NCBI GenBank assembly: GCA_008802785.1
Contig: VUYT01000022.1
Span: 248,001 to 312,000 of the forward strand
Source: Symmetrospora coprosmae
Lineage: Eukaryota; Basidiomycota; Cystobasidiomycetes; Symmetrosporaceae
DNA length: 64,000 nucleotides
Direction of reading: 5' to 3'
Below, piece by piece: positions 42,159 to 54,354 of the stretch (position 1 is its first letter; each line of letters begins with the position of its first letter). The translations under genes and the position numbers were made by a program. The notes under the pieces were generated by a model. The model was not told the origin of the DNA, searched no databases, and was given only the letters and a program-made list of their open reading frames with translations.

Positions 42159-43528
42159 ATGGTGAGTATGCAACGTGCAAGAGATGCGCATGCTGCTGCG
42201 TGTGCGGTGGGGTGCAGTTGCGGGTGCGGCGGGAGACAGCAGGAGAAGGGTGCAGGATGACTGGGCGACAGGGCGACAGGCAGACAGGAGTGCAGCGAGC
42301 ATGGCAGCTATCGGCATGGCTCGACAGTTGGACTGGGCTATGGCGCATATCAGCATCAACAACTTCCGCGAGCAGCGTGTCAGCTCTCCCGAGCCCGACT
42401 GCATGGCTGCAGCCGGCCTGGACCGACATTCATTCGAAGCAGTCGCTGGACTCGTAGCAGCCCAGTGGACCTGCTGCAACGTGCGGTTCGGGGGCAGGAT
42501 GGCAGACCGATTTGCAGCGCGGAGGGTCAGGTGTCGAGTGCAGGTGCCATGAAGGGATGCGCGTTTGCATCCAGGACGGCAGCCAGACGAGCAGGAGGGC
42601 GCACCCAAATTACGACATGCGAACAGCGGCACCACCATACGGACCGACTGCCATAGAGCGGTCAGCGCTACATGGTCGTGCTGGCAGGCTCCGTCGGTCC
42701 AGCTTCCCTGCGCTACGCCCCGCCAGCTTAGGCAGCGCCCAGGCTGTCCGCAGGAGGATGAAGGAGGAGGTCTGCCGCACTCATGCATTATTGCACTGTA
42801 CTACCGTACACCGTCATACCGCACCGCAGCACGCCGCGCAGTGCACCACAAGCTAGTGCAGGGAAGGTTACGGGAGGCGGAGAAGCTGACCCATACTGCC
42901 GCATGTCCGCAAATGCATTGTAACAGGGTCGAGTCCGCACAAAAACCACCAAGCGAGCCTCGCGCGTCATCATCGAGAAGTACTACCCTCGGTGCGTGGC
43001 TCGCCAAGATCTGCCGGTTCCAAAAACAGCACGGCATCTGGCTGACACTGTCCGTGATGATGTGACATAGACTCACCCTCGACTTCCACACCAACAAGAG
43101 GATCTGCGATGAGATTGCCATCATCCCCTCGAAGAGGCTGAGGAACAAGATTGCCGGCTTCACGACGCACCTCATGAAGCGCATCCAGAAGGGTCCCGTT
43201 CGCGGTATCTCCTTCAAGCTGCAGGAGGAGGAGCGTGAGAGGAAGGACGTGAGTCGGGGCTTGCTCTCATCATCCCGTCCCCTTTCCATTATAGCCAGAG
43301 CGTTCACTGACCCATTCCGTCTTATGCATCTAGAACTACGTGCCCGAGACGTCGGCGCTCGACACCACCGCCAACCCGCTCACCGTCGACAGCGACACGA
43401 AGGAGCTCCTCCGCTCCATCGGCTTCGACAACATCAACGTCACCGTCCAGGAGCCCGTCACCAACACGTTTGGCGACAGGAGGCGTGGTGGACCCCCGGG
43501 AGCTGGCGGCCGCGCACGAAGGGACTAG
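42159..43528 (+). CDS. RPS17: 40S ribosomal protein eS17
   Basis: Eukaryote-specific small-subunit protein. Exons 42159-42161 (the ATG alone), 42927-42991, 43071-43248 and 43334-43528 give 146 aa. Text: [91 protein letters not shown]. The Gly/Arg-rich tail is fungal in style. The first intron (42162-42926, 765 nt) follows ATG directly; this position is common in fungal ribosomal protein genes and often matters for expression. The uS8 gene is divergent from it, and the GH15 gene is convergent. Confidence 0.95.
42162..42926 (+). other. Long first intron of eS17
   Basis: 765 nt, about ten times the usual intron length here, with a GTGAGT donor and a TAACAG acceptor. Introns of ribosomal protein genes can host snoRNAs; I did not find a clear C (RUGAUGA) and D (CUGA) box pair with terminal stem, so none is called. 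Confidence 0.6.
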
Positions 43529-43823
43529 ACGTATATACCGTCTGCTTCCTTTCGTTTCGTTGTCTCCCAGCTTTCCATTCCTGTTGTGAGGGCGTCCGCA
43601 GCAGGGAATTGCACACTTTTGCGCTCGCAATAGGAGATATCGGAAGGGATGAGAGATGACGATGAGGCAGCAGGATCCCTGCATCAAGTCCATTGCTGTT
43701 CATGCGTCTGCGACCTTCTAATGCCTTCGTCTATGGCACAATCATGTGGACGAACGATTATGCTTGCGCTTGCAAACTGACTGCTCCTAAAGCGTTTCAT
43801 GCGAAGATGCTGCGGCCATTGCC

Positions 43824-46020
43824 TCAATCAAATGTCGGTCGGCCGTTTCGTGCCTCGTAGCAGGACAGGAATGCCGCGTAGCTCCAGCTGCGGTGAAGGA
43901 TGCAGACGTCAGTCTTCGGGAGAATGCCAATGCAAGAGGATAGATGTAGGAAACCTACGTGAGGTGCGGGGCGCCCATCTCGACGCCATTCTCCCTATCG
44001 AACTGCTCCCACAGCCCTCCATTCCAGCGGGCGTAATCCCTGACGACCTTTACAAAGCCATCTCCCTTGTTCCTGAGCGCTTCAAGCAATCCCGCATGCT
44101 CTGTCGATCCGGGAGCGTACGTCTGCCCGACCATGAGCTCGTTGTCTGCGCTGGCATGCGCGTCAAAGAAGCCCGTCTCGAGCCAGAACTTTTTGTTGAT
44201 GGCGTTGACGGCGATGGTGCGCTGCTTGAAGTAGTGCATGAGGCGGTAGTGGAATTCTGCATGCGCGAGCGTGCACAGGTACCACGGGTTGCCCGTGCCC
44301 GTCTTGCGCTTCCCGTCGCCGTCGTACACGTCCTCGTAGTACCGCCCGATCGCGTATCCGAGGCTCGCGCGCGGACCCGTCGCCGGATATCGAGCACGGT
44401 TGATGCTATACTCGTTCCGCATCGACAGCCCAATCTCGGCGACGGTCGCGAGCGACTTGTCCGAGCCGAGGTACTCGTCATTTGGCGCGGCCGAAGAGGC
44501 GGCGATGGCGGAATCGTGCGCGTGCAGGTTGCCAGAGTGCAGGAAGCCGAGTACCGTGCCTGTATCAGCAGAAGCGCGTGTCAGTCCGTCGTAAGACGTA
44601 TCACGCAGGCAGCAATCGGGTACGCACCGGTGTCTAGCCAGCGGATCTTGCCGTGGTCATTCACTGGCTCGACGGTCGCGAGCAGATAGTTCTCATCCTC
44701 CTTCCAGAACCTGCCGAGGCTCTTCTGGATTTCTGCTGCCGTCTCACGGTACTTCTTTGCCGAAGAGTCGTCGCCCAGCCTCTCTGCAAACACGGCGCCG
44801 TCAAGGAGACCACGGATGCTGATGAGCATGTTGAAGTGATGCGAGCCCTTGACTTCCTCCCACAGTTCAAAGCAGGGTTCGTTCCAGACGCTGTAAGATG
44901 CCGACGTCAGAGATAGTCTAGTCAGTATGTCATATGAAGCGGACCCACCCGCAAACATAATCCAGGTCGGCCTTGATGACGCTCTCAGACTCGCCGAACG
45001 CGGAAGAGTCGTACAGCTCGGAACGGATGTACGAGTCCCACTTTGCCGAGTCCATGTCCAGCAGCGTATTGGCAAAGCCCATCAGCGCGCTTGCACGAAG
45101 AGCAGGGCCATCGCTGTATGTGCCAGCGGTGCGTAAGCTTCTGGTCATGCGTGGGCTGGACGAAGAAGCCGGACCTACTTCTGCGGGCGACCCCAGCTGA
45201 ACAGTGAGATCGGACGTAGAGTACAGTCAGGATTGCTCGCAAGGGGGTATAGATGCAAGCTGCGCCTACTCACCTGCCCGTAAATGGCGTTCCATCAACG
45301 TGGAACTTGACCTCACCAAGCCCGCCCGTCCTGTAGCCACCGGACGGCGTCTCCATGTGCTGCATCTTTTTCGTTTCCTTGATGAAGTCAAAGATGAGCT
45401 TCTCTGCCTGACCCGGGTGCGTGTCCTTGCTCCGCTTCCAGTACTCGACGACGACCTTGAAGACCATGGCAGAGTCGCGCGTCCATTGGTAGTAGCTGCG
45501 ATGGGTGGTGAGTCAGGTCCGGGGCGCGGGCACAGTCTGGCAATGTCGGAAGCGGGCACTCACTAGTCTGGATCCTTCTTTGATGGCGACGCGACTACAC
45601 AGCCTGGGTCTGTTCCAGCACGGCCGATATTGCTGAGAGGGACGTGGAGCGGTTCAGATGTACGCAGGCATTTGGGCGCCACGCTAGAGGGAATAGAACC
45701 CACTCAAGCAGACGGTCCCAGGCGTAGCTCCTCTCAGACTCCATCCACGCCTCGAGCCCTTTCCGCTTGAGCGCGGCCTTGTGCGCGTGTCCAGTCGAGA
45801 GGTGCGCAAAGACGTCACGGACGGGCGGGATGCCAAAGAACGAGACGCGCGTGGGGAGCAGGGAAGGGACGACGAGCGCGCTGATGAGACCGCCGAGGAC
45901 GACCGTGTAGACTGCCTTGCGCGTGTTGGGCGACAGGGAGGCCAGCCATGTGCTGCTGAAGGGCGAGCTGGAGCTGCCGGAGCTCGAGAGCGAGGACAGG
46001 GACTTGCTAGAGACGGGCAT
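43824..46020 (-). CDS. GH15 glucoamylase with N-terminal membrane anchor
   Basis: Glucan 1,4-alpha-glucosidase, releasing glucose from starch or glycogen ends. Exons: 46020-45704, 45632-45564, 45495-45274, 45196-45179 (18 nt), 45113-44949, 44890-44628, 44559-43959 and 43887-43824; 572 aa with every phase consistent. A Ser-rich cytosolic start is followed by one hydrophobic segment (about residues 36-58, VYTVVLGGLISALVVPSLLP), so it is probably a type II membrane enzyme rather than secreted. Family motifs: GCVVASPSKKDPDYYYQWTR, SWGRPQNDGPALRASAL, general acid Glu in FELWEEVKGSHHF, RWLDTGTVLGFLHSGN, base Glu in GGLWEQFDRENG, and TWSYAAFLS. No starch-binding domain is present. Confidence 0.94.
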
Positions 46021-46374
46021 CTTGTGACGTGTGTGTGTCTGTCTGTGTGTATGCGAATGCTGTTGTGCACTTTCCCCTATATGTATGCTGGCAGCCTGCT
46101 CGGATGCCCCTGAAGAAACAGTCACTGCTCTGCTTCTGCTCCGCCCCGCCGCGCTGTGCCTGAAATGAAGCGCAAAGACGTCACAGAGATGGTGCGGCTC
46201 CGTTTGTCTGCGGTACACACTGTGCGAACAGGCGGAAAGCACAAATGCAGAACGTGCATCCGACAGTGCATTCACAAGCCACTGATGCATCATGCTCAGT
46301 CTCGTATGCAAGGCGTTAGAACAGCAGGCGGGGAGAGCAGACCGATGCAAGCTCCCTGGACCAAGCGACCGGGC

Positions 46375-46453
<79 letters not shown>

Positions 46454-46751
46454 GGCAGAGAATGACGCCGACCTCGGATCATCACCTCGAGCCTTCGCAG
46501 GCTTAGCGCTGCCGTTCGCGCCGAGCTTGGTCGGCTCTCATGCGATGGGCTGAAAGGGAGGTTCGGTCGTGCCCCTGTCTATAACGGAGCGAATCATCAC
46601 CGCGCCAGAAGACGAGCATGCGCTCCGCACCGGCAAAGGCCGAAGGCAGCTCATCGCGCCGAGGCTGATGGTCGCTTTCTGACGCCGCCACAGCTGTCTG
46701 TCCCGCTCCTTACTCTTCCACTCCCCTCAGTGTCGAGAACAGCCAGCCTCG
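46021..46751. other. Divergent promoter region, GH15 and MFS genes
   Basis: About 730 bp between divergent starts, containing a long CAGA microsatellite (46373-46453). No coding text recognised. Confidence 0.45.
46373..46453. repeat. CAGA tetranucleotide microsatellite (about 20 units)
   Basis: Uninterrupted CAGA/GACA units for about 81 bp in the intergenic region. Length is divisible by four, so all frames are open, which explains spurious Asp-Arg-Gln-Thr reading frames over it. Confidence 0.95.
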
Positions 46752-48891
46752 ATGGACTACCCTCCCACACCCACATCGCCATCCGACATGGAGAAGGACG
46801 GCAAGTACGCCAACAGTGGCGGCGCTTCAGCCCTCTTCCAGATGCCCTCTGTCCCTTCCACCTCGAACTCGCTGAACATTGCCAAAGAGGCAGTCAACAT
46901 CAACGCCGAGATGCCCGTCCCCGCCAAGCGCGGCTTCTCGTTCTGGATGATTATGCTCTCACTCTCTGTCGGCCTGTTCATGAGCGCTACGGACCTTACA
47001 GGCCTCGCCACCTCACTGCCCAGCATCGCCGCCGACCTCGAAAGTGACAAATGGACCTGGATCATCAGTGCATATACGCTCGCATCGACCTGTCTGCAAC
47101 CCGTGTTTGGCGGCTTTGCGCAGACCTTCGGGAGGAAGCCCGTCGTATTTGCTGCCGTACTCATCTTCACCGCCGCCAGCGCCATCTGCGCGTCGTCGCA
47201 CACACTGCTTCAGATGACTATCGGCCGAACCATCCAAGGCATCGGTGGCGGTGGCATCTTGGCTCTGACCGAGATTGTGAGCCACCAGCCGGATCCTGCT
47301 GCCTTCTGACCACAAACTGACGGTCTGAACTTCTCGCACAGGTTGTCGCCGACCTCGTGCCCGCCGCCGAGCGCGCACCGTACCTCGCTCTCATCAGTCT
47401 GGTCTGGGCAGTCTCTGCAGCCACTGGACCAATCGTGGGAGGGGCTCTAGCGCAGAATGGCCAGTGGAGATGGCTCTTCTGGTGTGTGCGGTGCCCATGA
47501 CTTGGCTTGTTCGCCCACGTTGACATAGCCTTTTTCACTCAGGATGAACCTCCCGCTCGGAGGCATCGCTCTCGCCCTCATCACCTTCTGCATGCATCTC
47601 AAGAGCCCACCTCTGACGCTTGTTCAGAAGGTAAAGCGCCTTGACTGGCCCGGTATCGGCATCTTCCTCGTCGGCAGCACGGCCCTCGGTGAGCGCAGAG
47701 ACACTTCGTCCATTCCGTGGCGCAAGTACTCACGCTGTCTCCCGCCATCAGTACTCGGACTCACCTGGGGCGGTGCCGAGTACGAATGGTCCGACGCTGC
47801 GACCCTAGTGCCCATAATTGGCGGGAGTGCCCTGCTCGCCTTTTTCTTCTACTATGAAAAGCAATGGGCGCACTACCCGATCGTACCCTTCCAGATCCTG
47901 GCGGACCGGACCTGCCTCGCATCGTACCTTATATCGGCTACCCATGGCATCGTCGCCGTCGCGCTCATCTACTACCTCCCCTCGTGGTTCCAGGCCGTAA
48001 AGGGGCAGGGCGCGATCGCGGGCAGCATCTCCATCTTCCCGCTTGCTTTCCTTATTGCGCCTAGTGCGGTATTTGCAGGCATCCTGGGTGGGCTTACTAC
48101 TCTGGCTGGCGTAATCCCGCTCATTTCTGAATGTCCCAGTCCCGTCCTTTAGTCAAGAAGACGCAAAAGTACCGCACGCTCAACATTGCGGCATGGGCAA
48201 TCTCAGTTGCTGGAGCTGGCCTGCTTACACTCATCCGCGCAGATTCGAGTCTCGCCTTTGCGCAGGGCATGTAAGCGAGGTCGCAGCTCATCCTCGCTGG
48301 GGATCAGCACTGATGGGTTGCCCGACTTCGTAACATCCGCAGCCAGGCAGTTCTTGCTATCGGCGTCGGCCTGCTCTTCTCCGCCATCAAGTTCGTGACT
48401 GTCGCGCCGTTGCCGCCATCGCTCAACGCGCAAGCCATGTCGTTCTTCACTTTCTCGCGCTCTTTCGGCAACGTCCTCGGCGTAACAATCGGGTCTGCTA
48501 TACTGGCGACCGAGCTGCGCGAACGCCTGCCCGCGGAGTATCTGTCGACCCTCTCGAGCGTGTCGGCTGCTTTCTCGCGAATCACCTACGCGAAAGACCT
48601 GTGAGTGGATCGGCTTTTCTCGACCCGTGTCGGTCCTGGCCCGCTCGAAAGCTGAGCCCAACTCCCGTGCTCCGCTCCTATCGTAGCACCCAGCCACTGC
48701 GGGGTCAGGTGGAGACTGCGTTCAGCGACTCCATCCGCGTCATCTGGTTGTGTATGATTGGCATCTGCGCAGCGGGCCTGGCCTTCTCGCTGCTGATCAG
48801 GGCGCTCCCGCTTGGGACAATGACGGACGAGCAGTGGGGACTCGCAGAGAGACACGGCAAGCAGACGTCTGCGGGCGAGAAGCTCGTCTAA
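46752..48891 (+). CDS. MFS multidrug/drug:H+ antiporter, DHA2 type
   Basis: Proton-driven exporter of toxic compounds; substrate unknown. Exons 46752-47276, 47342-47481, 47543-47688, 47752-48087, 48153-48270, 48343-48600 and 48687-48891 give 575 aa. A 60-residue cytosolic tail precedes TM1 (FWMIMLSLSVGLFMSATDLT). Motifs: LPSIAADLESDKWTWIISAY, GGFAQTFGRKPVVF (motif A), GRTIQGIGGGGILAL, GPIVGGALAQNGQWRWLFW followed by MNLPLGGIALAL (motif C region), typical of DHA2 14-TM transporters. Later TM pairs include IVAVALIYYLPSWFQAVKG and LGVTIGSAILATEL. All six introns have GT-AG borders and agreeing phases. Confidence 0.9.
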
Positions 48892-49347
48892 GTATCCGTG
48901 GGTACGCCAGACCAGATGCCATGGACGAGTCCTGGTGAGCCTGGTCCGTGGTGTGGAGACTGCCGCGTTTGTGAACCGGCCTCGGGGGAAGAGTGTTCTA
49001 CGTGTACCGTTGTGTCCGTCCACATGATTGCTCTGCAACAATGTAACAGGAGTGAACGGGCACTGCGCTTTTGATGGGCCCCGCAGGAAGACACGGAGTT
49101 GTGGCTGCACTGCCTCGTGTCTCGTCGCCCCTGCATGACAGCTTGCTTCGAGTCCCCTCCCATTCCTCACCCTTTGCAGGGTCGAGCTTTGCAACCAATC
49201 AGCAATTCACGGTACCGTCGTTTCAGTCATCTGCACCATCTCCCCGGTGGCTTTGACTGGCTGTGCTCGCTGCTACCTCTCCGCGTCGGTGCCGTCACGC
49301 GCAACTCGTCAGGCAAAGAGGGCTGGACCCCCCGACGAGGGGCGAGG
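48892..49347. other. Intergenic region
   Basis: About 455 bp between the MFS stop and the next start on the same strand; nothing recognised. Confidence 0.35.
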
Positions 49348-51703
49348 ATGCTACAGCAAGATCAGGAACACGCAAAGATGGCCAGCCTGAGCCGCAGAGG
49401 AGCATACGATGCTCGTCGACACGCTGCGTCTGGCCGTATCCGCAGCAGCGTGCTCGGCCTGCTGGCTGCCGTGCTGCTCGCTGGCGCGCAAGGCGTCCAG
49501 GCGCAAGGGACGGGCTCCTACGTGCCCTTACCCCAGGGTGCGGCGGGCAGCTCAAAGAAGGTCGCCATCATCGTTGGCGTCTGCGTCGTCGCTGGCTTTG
49601 TCCTCGTCATTGGCGCGTGAGTTGTGCTGGACTCGCCCTCGCGTGTCTCGCTTGCTGCGGCGGGGCGCGCAGGACGCGAGTTGCTGACATAAGATGATAT
49701 GGCTGCGCCCGAACTGCCGACGGTGATGGCCGAACAGGGTCTACACTTGGAGGGTATGGAACGCGAGAAAGGTAAGCGCAGCAGCTGCTTCTCGGTTGTC
49801 CCCTGCGGACAAGTTTCCCTGCTGATCTGTACACGTCCCTCCAGGCCGCGTCCCGGCCGCAGACGGCTGCTGTTCAGATGGCACAGACGTCGACAGCACC
49901 GCGGACGACCACGAATCGCACTTTGCCGACTGCAGCCGCAAGGCCTTCGCGAAGACCTGCTCGTCAGGCCAGCACAATGAGTGTGCCTGTCTAGTGAGTC
50001 ATCGCCCACGTTAGACAGGCTCAGAGAGCTAGGCTAATGGAGCTTTCAACCTTGCCCACAGCACCAAAGATGCGCTGGACGAGGAGATGGTGCTGAACAA
50101 AGCAGAAGATGATGTAGAGACGCCTTCACACGTCGCGGACGACTCGGGCGTCGACCTCACCTCGGACATCCAGCAGGCGGACCTTCCCGCGCGCCTATCG
50201 CGCTCGTACAATCGGCAACATAACGTCTCGGCTGTCACGCTGCTCGATATCCCCGACCCGGCGCCAGAGCTTCGCTTTGAGCGGTGGGACACGGTGCAGT
50301 CCACCGACGGCTTTTCGCGGACCAGCTCGGATAACCCGCAGCAGCGCCTGCTAGCTGCAGCCTCCAACAATGCCAGCAGTATAGCACTGGACGAGATCCC
50401 GCTTGATGAAGCTATGCCGCCGCTGTCGCTCTCGACCAGTACCTTGCCCTCCATGTCGACGCACTCGTCCGCTCGCCGACCCAGCTCGTCCTCGTTCTTT
50501 GCCTCGCCTGCCTATGTCAATCGGAAAAGATCGCAGTCCATCGACGCCTACCGCTCTCTGCCAGCGACACAGGAAAGTGAAGAGGTGGAGCAGTCCTCTT
50601 CGGGTAGGAGTAGAAGATCATCCTCCTCGGCATTCCGCTTCCCTTTCCATAAACGACACTCGACCAGTCAAGGGTTGCCGCTTCCGGCTACGAGTGGCTC
50701 GGCGCATCTGGCAGCAGCAAGAAAAGACGCCTTGCGGAATAGAGACATATCAGCCCCGCTCAGCGACACGCTTGTTCGGACAAGCACGAGCTACGTCTTC
50801 CCGAGGTCAGGCCTGAATCCCCTCCAAGCGGCTTGGCTAGGCAGCAAGGACTCCATTGGGCGGTTGGCAGTGTACCTCGACACGTCACCGCCCAAGTTCG
50901 CTCTCGACGAAGAGGCTGCCATTCCTGAGGATGCAGAGGAGGATCTGTCATCTAGTCGGCCTCAGTCGCAAACTCGACAGGCAATCCCGCTCCTCCCGCT
51001 AGCTGAAGGATCGGCCGCCTCGCAGCCTGCAGCTGGACAGTCAGCGCGCACGCTCCGCATCGACACGACCTTGACGCAGCTCGAGGAGGAGTCAGCCCAG
51101 CTGTCAGCCCTGGTCGCACGCACGGCCAGCGTCACCTCCCGGCACTCGCTTCCACCGCACTTGGTCCCGCTCCCGATGAGCGTGCCTTCCTCACCTGCGC
51201 AAGGCCTGTTCGCGAGCGGCAGCATGCCTGCGTTCGCCTCGCCTAGCTCGACCGAGTGGCCGGTGCACAGAAGCATCTCGCTCGTGCGTGGGCCGCGGAA
51301 TAGCCTAGACGCGTCCCTCGGAGCTCCGAAAAGCACGGATACGCGCGGCAGACGCAGGGTCCAGTCTGAGATGGTGCCGTTGGGTGGAGGCGGGCTACGT
51401 CAGTCAGCGTCGCTACCAGCTGGTCCCTTCGCAAGCACAGCGCAGGCCAGTCCAACGCCTTACGACAGCTTGGCTCGGCCGACTCAGACTCTACAGCGCG
51501 GTGAATCGACGACGAGCACCTCGACCTTCTTGTCGGCAGAGGAGGACCCGCTCGAAGAAGACGACGAGGACGAGCAGAATGTGGAGAAAGACGGAGAGGG
51601 CCGTCTGACCTCCAGCCATCGTTATCAAAGCCTGTCCCAGCAAACCGTATCCTCGTTCGCCACGGCCGCCTCGTCAAGCACTCTCGTCCTCACATCCGCC
51701 TGA
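49348..51703 (+). CDS. Type I single-pass membrane protein with long serine-rich cytosolic tail
   Basis: Unknown function. Exons 49348-49616, 49738-49771 (34 nt), 49845-49993 and 50062-51703 give 697 aa (687 from the ATG at 49378, which has the better context). A signal peptide (SSVLGLLAAVLLAGAQGVQA) is followed by a very short ectodomain (QGTGSYVPLPQGAAGSS), then a membrane segment (VAIIVGVCVVAGFVLVIGA). The small exon supplies VYTWRVWNARK, a typical stop-transfer end. The cytosolic tail of about 590 residues is Ser/Pro-rich with acidic clusters (EEDPLEEDDEDEQ). The layout resembles fungal cell-surface sensor or Axl2-type proteins, but the ectodomain is too short to sense much, so I do not assign a role. 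Confidence 0.75.
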
Positions 51704-51981
51704 TGAACACATTCTTGGCATCTCCCTTTTCTAACTCGCAGTATCGGTTTACGACCGCCACGATTCTCTTCCGTTATGCATTCCAGACACGCACGCAAAA
51801 ACACGCCTTGTCAGCCCCGAAGTCATGCCGTCTTTCTCTGGGTATGGGTAGATCTATGCGTAGTTCGGTGTAGCCAGCCTTCCTTGCCTCCTGCTATTCC
51901 AGCTGTTTCCGAACCTGAAAACCCTCCTCCTAGCTTGCGCATCGGGCGAGGCCGGTATCCGGGTGACTGTGCTTTGCTGTT

Positions 51982-52579
51982 TCAGGGTGTGAAGCCGTAC
52001 GGCACCCTAATGCGCGCCATGATGATATCGAGGATGCACGTCTCGAGCACATCCTGGTACTCTATGGCCTCCTCGGCTGGCGTATCGCCGAACTTGTGAA
52101 AGGTGGCAGGGTCGCCCTCGTATGCGAATTCGTGAAGTACGAGCTGGCCATTGGTGCTGCCTTCGACCGGCCTGTACCGTGCCTCGTAGATGAGAAGCCC
52201 GTGCCAGATGCGATAGAGGCGGACAACACGCTCGCCTTTATCGGCGTTTGCGACGGAGTCACTCAGGTTCCCGCCCCACTGAGAAGGCGCGGCGCGATCC
52301 ATAGGACAGGTCGACAGGGAAGGAGGCGCAGTCGAGTCAGTCGCTGCGTAGGGTCCTCATTGCGACAGAGCGTGACCCGACCTTAAAGTCCATGCTCAGA
52401 GTGCCCAGACCGAGACGGAGCAGCGCCTCCTGCTCTTTCGAGAGCGTGTGTGCCGGGACAGGCTCTCTGCCTCTGGTAGCATAGTGCCTATCCTTGCTGC
52501 CGACGACGGGATGGCGCTTCGGCCAGACGAAGTTCTTGTGCTCTTGTGCGTCGTACTTGAATGGGAACAGGTAGGCCAT
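51982..52579 (-). CDS. Small unknown protein, family copy a (inverted pair around ELP6)
   Basis: 164 aa; exons 52579-52382 and 52278-51982. No named family recognised. The text shared with the copy at 54355 includes LSKEQEALLRLGLG, MDF(K/R)|W, GNLSDSVANADKGERVVRLY, EARYRPVEGS, LVLHEFAYEGDPAT and IMARIR. Both copies have one intron at the same place, after the MDF(K/R) codons, with unusual GTC donors (GTCGGG here). Second exons are exactly 297 nt in both. No signal peptide or membrane segment; the alternating hydrophobic pattern suggests a compact, mostly beta fold. It is divergent from ELP6 (367 bp) and convergent with the membrane protein gene. Confidence 0.75.
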
Positions 52580-52946
52580 CGCAGCAAGTCGGAGTGAGGG
52601 AGAGTGGTGAGAGGTCGTGAAGACAGAGGAAGCGGGGAGGGGAGAGGTAGAAGAGGAGGAGCGAGAAGAGCGGCTGCGCTTGTCTGAGTCCCTTCTCACG
52701 GCTCCAGCGGCGCTGAGCCGCCCCGGGCTGTGGGTCCAGGTCCGTGTGGCGATGAAGTCAGGGGTGCAGCACACAGCCACCAGTAAGGCCTGTGCATTTG
52801 CAACCCAGCTGCCGGACGGTGGTTATTGTCTTGCGGTTCATGCTCGTGGTTCATCCGGCAGAGAAGCGGCCGTCCTTTCATCGATGTCACGTCCCGCAAC
52901 CCGCTCTCCTTCGCTGCCTTCGCTACCTTCGCTACCCCTCACCGCC

Positions 52947-53973
52947 ATGGCAGTCCAGTTCCGCCAGCCAGATGGCTCCGAGTCTCCCTTGCTGCCACCA
53001 GGGCTGTCACTGCTCATCTCGGACACACTGGAGTCGCCCGCTACCTTCCTGCTTGTCCAGCACCTCGCCCTGGCGCTCAAGGCCAGACGCCCTTGCGTCC
53101 TCGTCGGGCTCGCTCAGAGCTTTGAGTACTATACGGCCGTCCTCCGCAAGCAGGTGCGCCTGCCCGTCTCTCGTATGACTGCAGCCATGCTTGGGCCATC
53201 GTTAAGCGGTCCTCTGTCTGTTCCTGCAGGGCGTTCAACTTCCGATTGAGCGTGAAAAGGGCAACCTCGTCTACATCGACGCGGCACAGCTTCTCGTCGA
53301 CGAGTATGAAAGCTTCACAACTGCTCTGCAAAATCAAATAGAGCAAGCACTCGATGCCCGTGGACCCGACCGGACAACAAGCCAGCCGCAGCCCCCACTC
53401 GTGGTCCTGGACGACTTCGCCTCGCTACTTCATGCCGGACTGGCTCCTTTGGCGCTTCTGAAGCTCTTCCGCAGTATCCGTGGGATGGCTCGACAAGTGC
53501 GTTGCGAACTCTTCACCTATGCAAACGGTTGTCTGACAAGCCGCTCACCCTTTTGCCTGATCCTCCACCTCAGTCGACTGCCTCTCTACTGGTCGTGTAC
53601 CACGATGATGCCTTCTCGCCTGGACGCACAACCATCGAGCGATCCGAAGAGGATCACTTTCTGCTGCGGAACTTGATACAGCTATCAGATTTCTGGATAC
53701 AGACGCGGAGCCTGAGAGCGCAGATGACCGGCGAGGTGAGCCGACCCGCATTCAGCGGACTACACGGCCATGGAACGCACGGCCATGGAACGCATAAGCT
53801 GACGACACACGGCGCACCTCCCTCGTCCGCAGCTCGTGTTACATCGCGCGCCTGCCCTTGCGGGCCTGCAAAGCGATCTCGTCACACACTCGCTGAATCG
53901 GCCTTTGCAGTACAAGCTGGAGGAGACGGGGCCGACGTACTTTGCAAAGGGGACAGGCAGGGGCTTCTTGTAG
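52947..53973 (+). CDS. ELP6: Elongator complex subunit ELP6
   Basis: RecA-like subunit of the Elp4-5-6 ring, needed for wobble-uridine tRNA modification. Exons 52947-53153, 53230-53496, 53574-53735 and 53833-53973 give 258 aa, a normal length. Text: GLSLLISDTLESPATFLLVQ, LALKARRPCVLVGLAQSFEY, IEREKGNLVYIDA, PPLVVLDDFASLLHAGL, ASLLVVYHDDAF, EEDHFLLRNLIQLSDFWIQT, LVLHRAPA. As in other Elp6 proteins there is no Walker A lysine motif. The start ATG has good context (GCCATGG). It sits between two inverted copies of a small unknown gene. Confidence 0.85.
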
Positions 53974-54354
53974 CATTGTCATCTGATTGCAAAACTCGAC
54001 AATCAATGTAGCCATATTGTCATTGTGCTTGCGAAGTCGGATCCGCAGCAGCTGCAGACGTCCCATGTCGCTGAGCCGCAGACCGACACGTACTAGTACC
54101 GATAAGTCCGGTTACCAGGCAAAGCATTGCGATACAGAGCGCTTTTCGACCATTCAGAACATGAGAAAGCCTGCTTGCTGGGTGTCGCCAGGCTAGGACC
54201 CTCCCACAATCAAAGCCCTCCTCCGCCACTCCCAAAGCACCGGATCAAAAGCGTCTGGATCTCTCCGCCTTGACGGACTTGTGCGGGAAGCGTCTGCTCT
54301 TCTTCTCAGTCTCAATACTTTGTCCGCGATCCCCTACAATCTCCTTTGAACAAG
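53974..54354. other. Intergenic region
   Basis: About 380 bp between ELP6 and the next plus-strand gene; nothing recognised. Confidence 0.35.

Noticed and set aside
42162-42926. snoRNA in the long eS17 intron
   Set aside because: No convincing C/D or H/ACA box set with a closing stem found by eye.
46156-46506. Open frames through the CAGA array
   Set aside because: A four-base perfect repeat is open in all frames; the flanks show no coding signal.
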